Source: Terriglobia bacterium
GTDB taxonomy: Bacteria; Acidobacteriota; Terriglobia; Bryobacterales; Bryobacteraceae
Reading direction: 5' to 3'
Assembly: GCA_020073265.1 (NCBI GenBank)
Contig: JAIQFN010000059.1
Location: forward strand, 1 to 36,800
Length of the DNA: 36,800 nucleotides
The notes under the pieces were generated by a model that was given only the letters and a program-made list of their open reading frames with translations, did no database searches and was not told the origin of the DNA. The translations under genes were made by a program, and so were the position numbers. Shown one piece after another: positions 34,538 to 36,800 of this stretch. Each line of letters opens with the position of its first letter. Position 1 is the first letter of the stretch.

Positions 34538-36064
34538 ATGCGCTGCTTCATTCTGCAATGCTCGTTGATTGCCCTGTGCGTTCTGGGGCGCGCCGAAACC
34601 GCGTCCGATACGCCGGGCGCGAGTCCGTCCGGCACAACTCCGGCCCCGGCCCCGACTGCTTCCGGCTCCACCACCGATCCGATGAAGCTGGGCGATGTCA
34701 CCATCACTGGCTCGTTGCGATCGCGGCTGTACGTCTGGGACTGGTTCCAGGCCGCGACGGGCCAGAATCAATATGAATACTCCGGCAATCTGCTGCGGCT
34801 GAACTTCGCCGAAAAGCGGAGCGGCTGGGATTGGGACGCCGAATTCGCGGTTCCATTCTTGCTCGGCTTGCCGGACAGCGCGACGGCTCCCGCGCCGCAG
34901 GGTGCGCTCGGCCTGGGGTCCAATTACTTTGCAGCGAATGCCGGCCGTCAAAACACGGCCCTGATTTTCCCCAAGCAGCTCTATGTCCGCTTCGACGGAC
35001 TGGGAGGCGCGGAAGGCCAAACGTTGCAGGTGGGCCGCTTCACTTTTCTCGACGGGAGCGAGCTTGCGCCCAAGAACGCCACGCTGGCCGCGGTCAAACG
35101 CGATCGAGTCAGCCAGCGCTTGCTGGGCGACTTTGGGTGGTCCGACGTCGGCCGCAGCTTCGACGGCGTCCACTACTCGTTTTCGACAGCCGCGAACAAT
35201 TTCACATTTGTCGGAGCCGTTCCAACTCGCGGCGTCTTTCAAGTGGACGGCTGGGGATGGAATCAAGTCGGCTTCGGATACGCGGCCTACACGCACGAGT
35301 GGGGCAAGGGCAAGCACTCCGCGAACACCCGCTTCTTCGTGCTGGAGTATGACGACTGGCGTCCGGTGCTCAAGACCGACAGTCGCCCGCTGGCCGTGCG
35401 GCGGGGCGATACCGAAAACATCCGTGTCGATACCTTCGGAGGTCACAGCCTGCATGCGATCGACACTGGCGCGGGCGTCGTCGACCTGCTGGTGTGGGGA
35501 GCGGTGCAGACGGGACGCTGGGGCACGCAAAAGCAACGCGCTTATGCGGTGGATTTCGAAGGCGGCTGGCAGCCCAAGCTTCTCCCGAACCTGAGGCCCT
35601 GGCTGCGCGCTGGATTCACGGCGGGGTCCGGCGACGGCAACCCCAACGACAACACGCACGGGACTTTCTTCCAGGTCCTCCCGACGCCACGCCCCTATGC
35701 GCGCTTCCCGTTCTTCAACATGATGAACAACCGCGATGTATTCGGCGAACTGCAATTGCGGCCATCCAAGAAAATGGTAATCCGTTCCGACATCCACTCG
35801 CTCCGCCTGGCCAACCGCAACGATCTCTGGTACTCCGGCGGGGGAGCCTTCCAGCCTTGGACGTTTGGCCACACTGGACGCCCGTCCAACGGGCAGTCGG
35901 GATTGGCGACGGTTTACGATCTGAGCGCCGACTACAACGTCAACGGCCACGTTGCCATCGGCACATACTACGGGCACGCTGCGGGGAAACTGGTGCTTCA
36001 ATCCATCTATCCGCAAGGAAGAAACGCCAACCTCGGGTTTCTCGAATTGACGTTCAAATTCTAG
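34538..36064 (+). CDS. Outer-membrane beta-barrel protein, alginate-export family
   Basis: 508 residues, ATG two bases after the transporter stop, so translation is coupled. A signal peptide spans about residues 1-20. A Pro/Thr/Ser-rich linker (about 22-48) leads into a beta-barrel of about 450 residues with alternating hydrophobic strands, such as VTITGSLRSRLYVWDWF at the start and LGFLELTFKF at the end. The final residue is Phe, the usual signal for outer-membrane barrel insertion. It resembles the alginate_exp porin family. The operon position suggests it lets nitrate, or another anion, through the outer membrane; alginate export is not supported by any neighbour. The last codons overlap the stop of the convergent gene. 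Confidence 0.8.
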   Translation: MRCFILQCSLIALCVLGRAETASDTPGASPSGTTPAPAPTASGSTTDPMKLGDVTITGSLRSRLYVWDWFQAATGQNQYEYSGNLLRLNFAEKRSGWDWDAEFAVPFLLGLPDSATAPAPQGALGLGSNYFAANAGRQNTALIFPKQLYVRFDGLGGAEGQTLQVGRFTFLDGSELAPKNATLAAVKRDRVSQRLLGDFGWSDVGRSFDGVHYSFSTAANNFTFVGAVPTRGVFQVDGWGWNQVGFGYAAYTHEWGKGKHSANTRFFVLEYDDWRPVLKTDSRPLAVRRGDTENIRVDTFGGHSLHAIDTGAGVVDLLVWGAVQTGRWGTQKQRAYAVDFEGGWQPKLLPNLRPWLRAGFTAGSGDGNPNDNTHGTFFQVLPTPRPYARFPFFNMMNNRDVFGELQLRPSKKMVIRSDIHSLRLANRNDLWYSGGGAFQPWTFGHTGRPSNGQSGLATVYDLSADYNVNGHVAIGTYYGHAAGKLVLQSIYPQGRNANLGFLELTFKF

Positions 36065-36800
36065 AGAGCCGGCAGGAGTTGGACGAGCGGAGCGGAGCCC
36101 GCAAGCGGCAGACCTGTCCTTGCACTGATCCTGCGGCTGTTACTCGGCCCTTTAGGCTCATACACGCATCGCGGCTCTTCAGCCAGGAAATCACCCGTCA
36201 ACGCGTAGGAGCGCGACCGGGAACCACCGCACAAATTGCGATATTCGCAGTCACCGCACTTCCCTCTCAGATTGTCAGCGTTGCGAAGCGTCAGGAAAAG
36301 GGGCGATTCGCGATATACGGTGGCAAGCGAGTCGTGGCGAACGTTACCGGCAGCCAGGGGCAGGAATCCACTCGGGAAGATCTCCCCCGTGTGAGACACG
36401 AACACGAATCCCTTGCCGTCATTGATACCGGCCTGCCTCTGAATGATCTCGGGGCTAACCGGGCGTGTGCCGGCCTTTCCTGCTCCTTCAGCCTTTCGCC
36501 GTTGCGCCACGAACCGGCGATAATGCTGCGCTTCGGTGGTCTTGATATCGAATGGCGCGCTCTTCGACAGGTTGTAGAGGAAGGCGAAAACCTCTTCATA
36601 CTCTTCCGCAGTGAGGTCCTGGGACGCCGACGCGCGTCCCGTCGCTACCAGGAAGAACACGCTCCACAGCTTCGCACCCGCACCCTTCACCAAGTTCGCG
36701 ATCTCGCTCAGGCGGCCAACATTGTGTCTGGCGACGGTGGTATTTATCTGCGTTTGCAAGCCAATTTGCTGCGCATATTGCAGCGCGCGAATGGTGCGGT
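36061..36800 (-). CDS. Radical SAM/SPASM domain protein, C-terminal part (runs off right edge)
   Basis: The reverse frame is open from the right edge to a TAG at 36061-36063, about 245 residues. The radical SAM CxxxCxxC start lies outside the window. The visible part contains LQYAQQIGLQTQINTTVARH from the end of the barrel, FDIKTTEAQHYRRFV, then a SPASM-type region: SHTGEIFPSGFLPLAAGNVR, and Cys clusters CGDCEYRNLCGG and RCVYEP. This resembles the BA_1875/TIGR04053 group, related to the heme-synthesis radical SAM proteins NirJ/AhbC, but the exact function is unknown. It should bind extra [4Fe-4S] clusters. It converges on the nitrate operon and shares four bases of stop codon with the porin gene. 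Confidence 0.75.
   Translation of the reverse strand, partial: RTIRALQYAQQIGLQTQINTTVARHNVGRLSEIANLVKGAGAKLWSVFFLVATGRASASQDLTAEEYEEVFAFLYNLSKSAPFDIKTTEAQHYRRFVAQRRKAEGAGKAGTRPVSPEIIQRQAGINDGKGFVFVSHTGEIFPSGFLPLAAGNVRHDSLATVYRESPLFLTLRNADNLRGKCGDCEYRNLCGGSRSRSYALTGDFLAEEPRCVYEPKGPSNSRRISARTGLPLAGSAPLVQLLPAL

Overview
The window looks like a chromosomal segment from a GC-rich, Gram-negative soil-type bacterium, most likely an acidobacterium (Solibacter/Bryobacter-like). This is inferred from family content and not from any marker gene. The pointers are an ECF sigma factor of the acidobacterial type translationally coupled to a serine/threonine kinase with TPRs, a very large secreted Ig-repeat/beta-helix/lyase protein, secreted proteins of families common in Acidobacteria, a PQQ dehydrogenase and an outer-membrane 'alginate export' type porin. 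Signal peptides, a lipobox and a porin ending in Phe indicate a two-membrane cell.

Layout. 1-191: start of an IS630-type transposase running off the left edge. 247-1275 (-): secreted or anchored protein of unknown function with kinase-like residues, divergent from an ABC exporter (1386-3191) and a phospholipase-D-like protein (3210-4394). 4446-4943 (-): remnant of an IS3-like transposase. 4944-5669: non-coding DNA with a nested hairpin element, a good sigma70-type promoter and a possible 52-residue small ORF. 5670-12419: 2249-residue secreted protein. 12421-15749 (-): kinase and ECF sigma factor pair. 16272-17360: secreted protein of unknown function. 17511-18668: Cys/Met-metabolism PLP enzyme. 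18675-22074 (-): lipocalin-like protein, PQQ dehydrogenase, and a two-domain VOC protein broken by one in-frame TGA. 22204-26172: lipoprotein, membrane protein, BamE-like protein, small membrane protein and DUF3300 protein, ending in a rho-independent terminator.

26291-36064 is the clearest functional unit, a nitrate assimilation operon. A near-consensus promoter and a 164-nt leader precede five genes joined by ATGA overlaps or short gaps plus a porin: a fused DmsB/DmsC-type Fe-S membrane subunit, a NasA/NarB-type nitrate reductase, NirB, NirD, a NarK-type transporter and a porin. The inferred flow is nitrate through the porin, inward across the inner membrane by NarK, reduction to nitrite in the cytoplasm with electrons probably from quinol through the DmsBC-like subunit, then reduction to ammonium by NirBD with NAD(P)H. 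A radical SAM/SPASM gene converges on the operon and shares its stop-codon bases.

The observations most worth a second look are the quinol-type subunit beside an assimilatory-type nitrate reductase, the mutually exclusive hairpins in that operon's leader, the TGA at a tryptophan position in the VOC gene, the fused beta-helix and heparinase-like protein with near-identical repeats, and the kinase-like secreted protein at the left end. No tRNA, rRNA or CRISPR array was seen.
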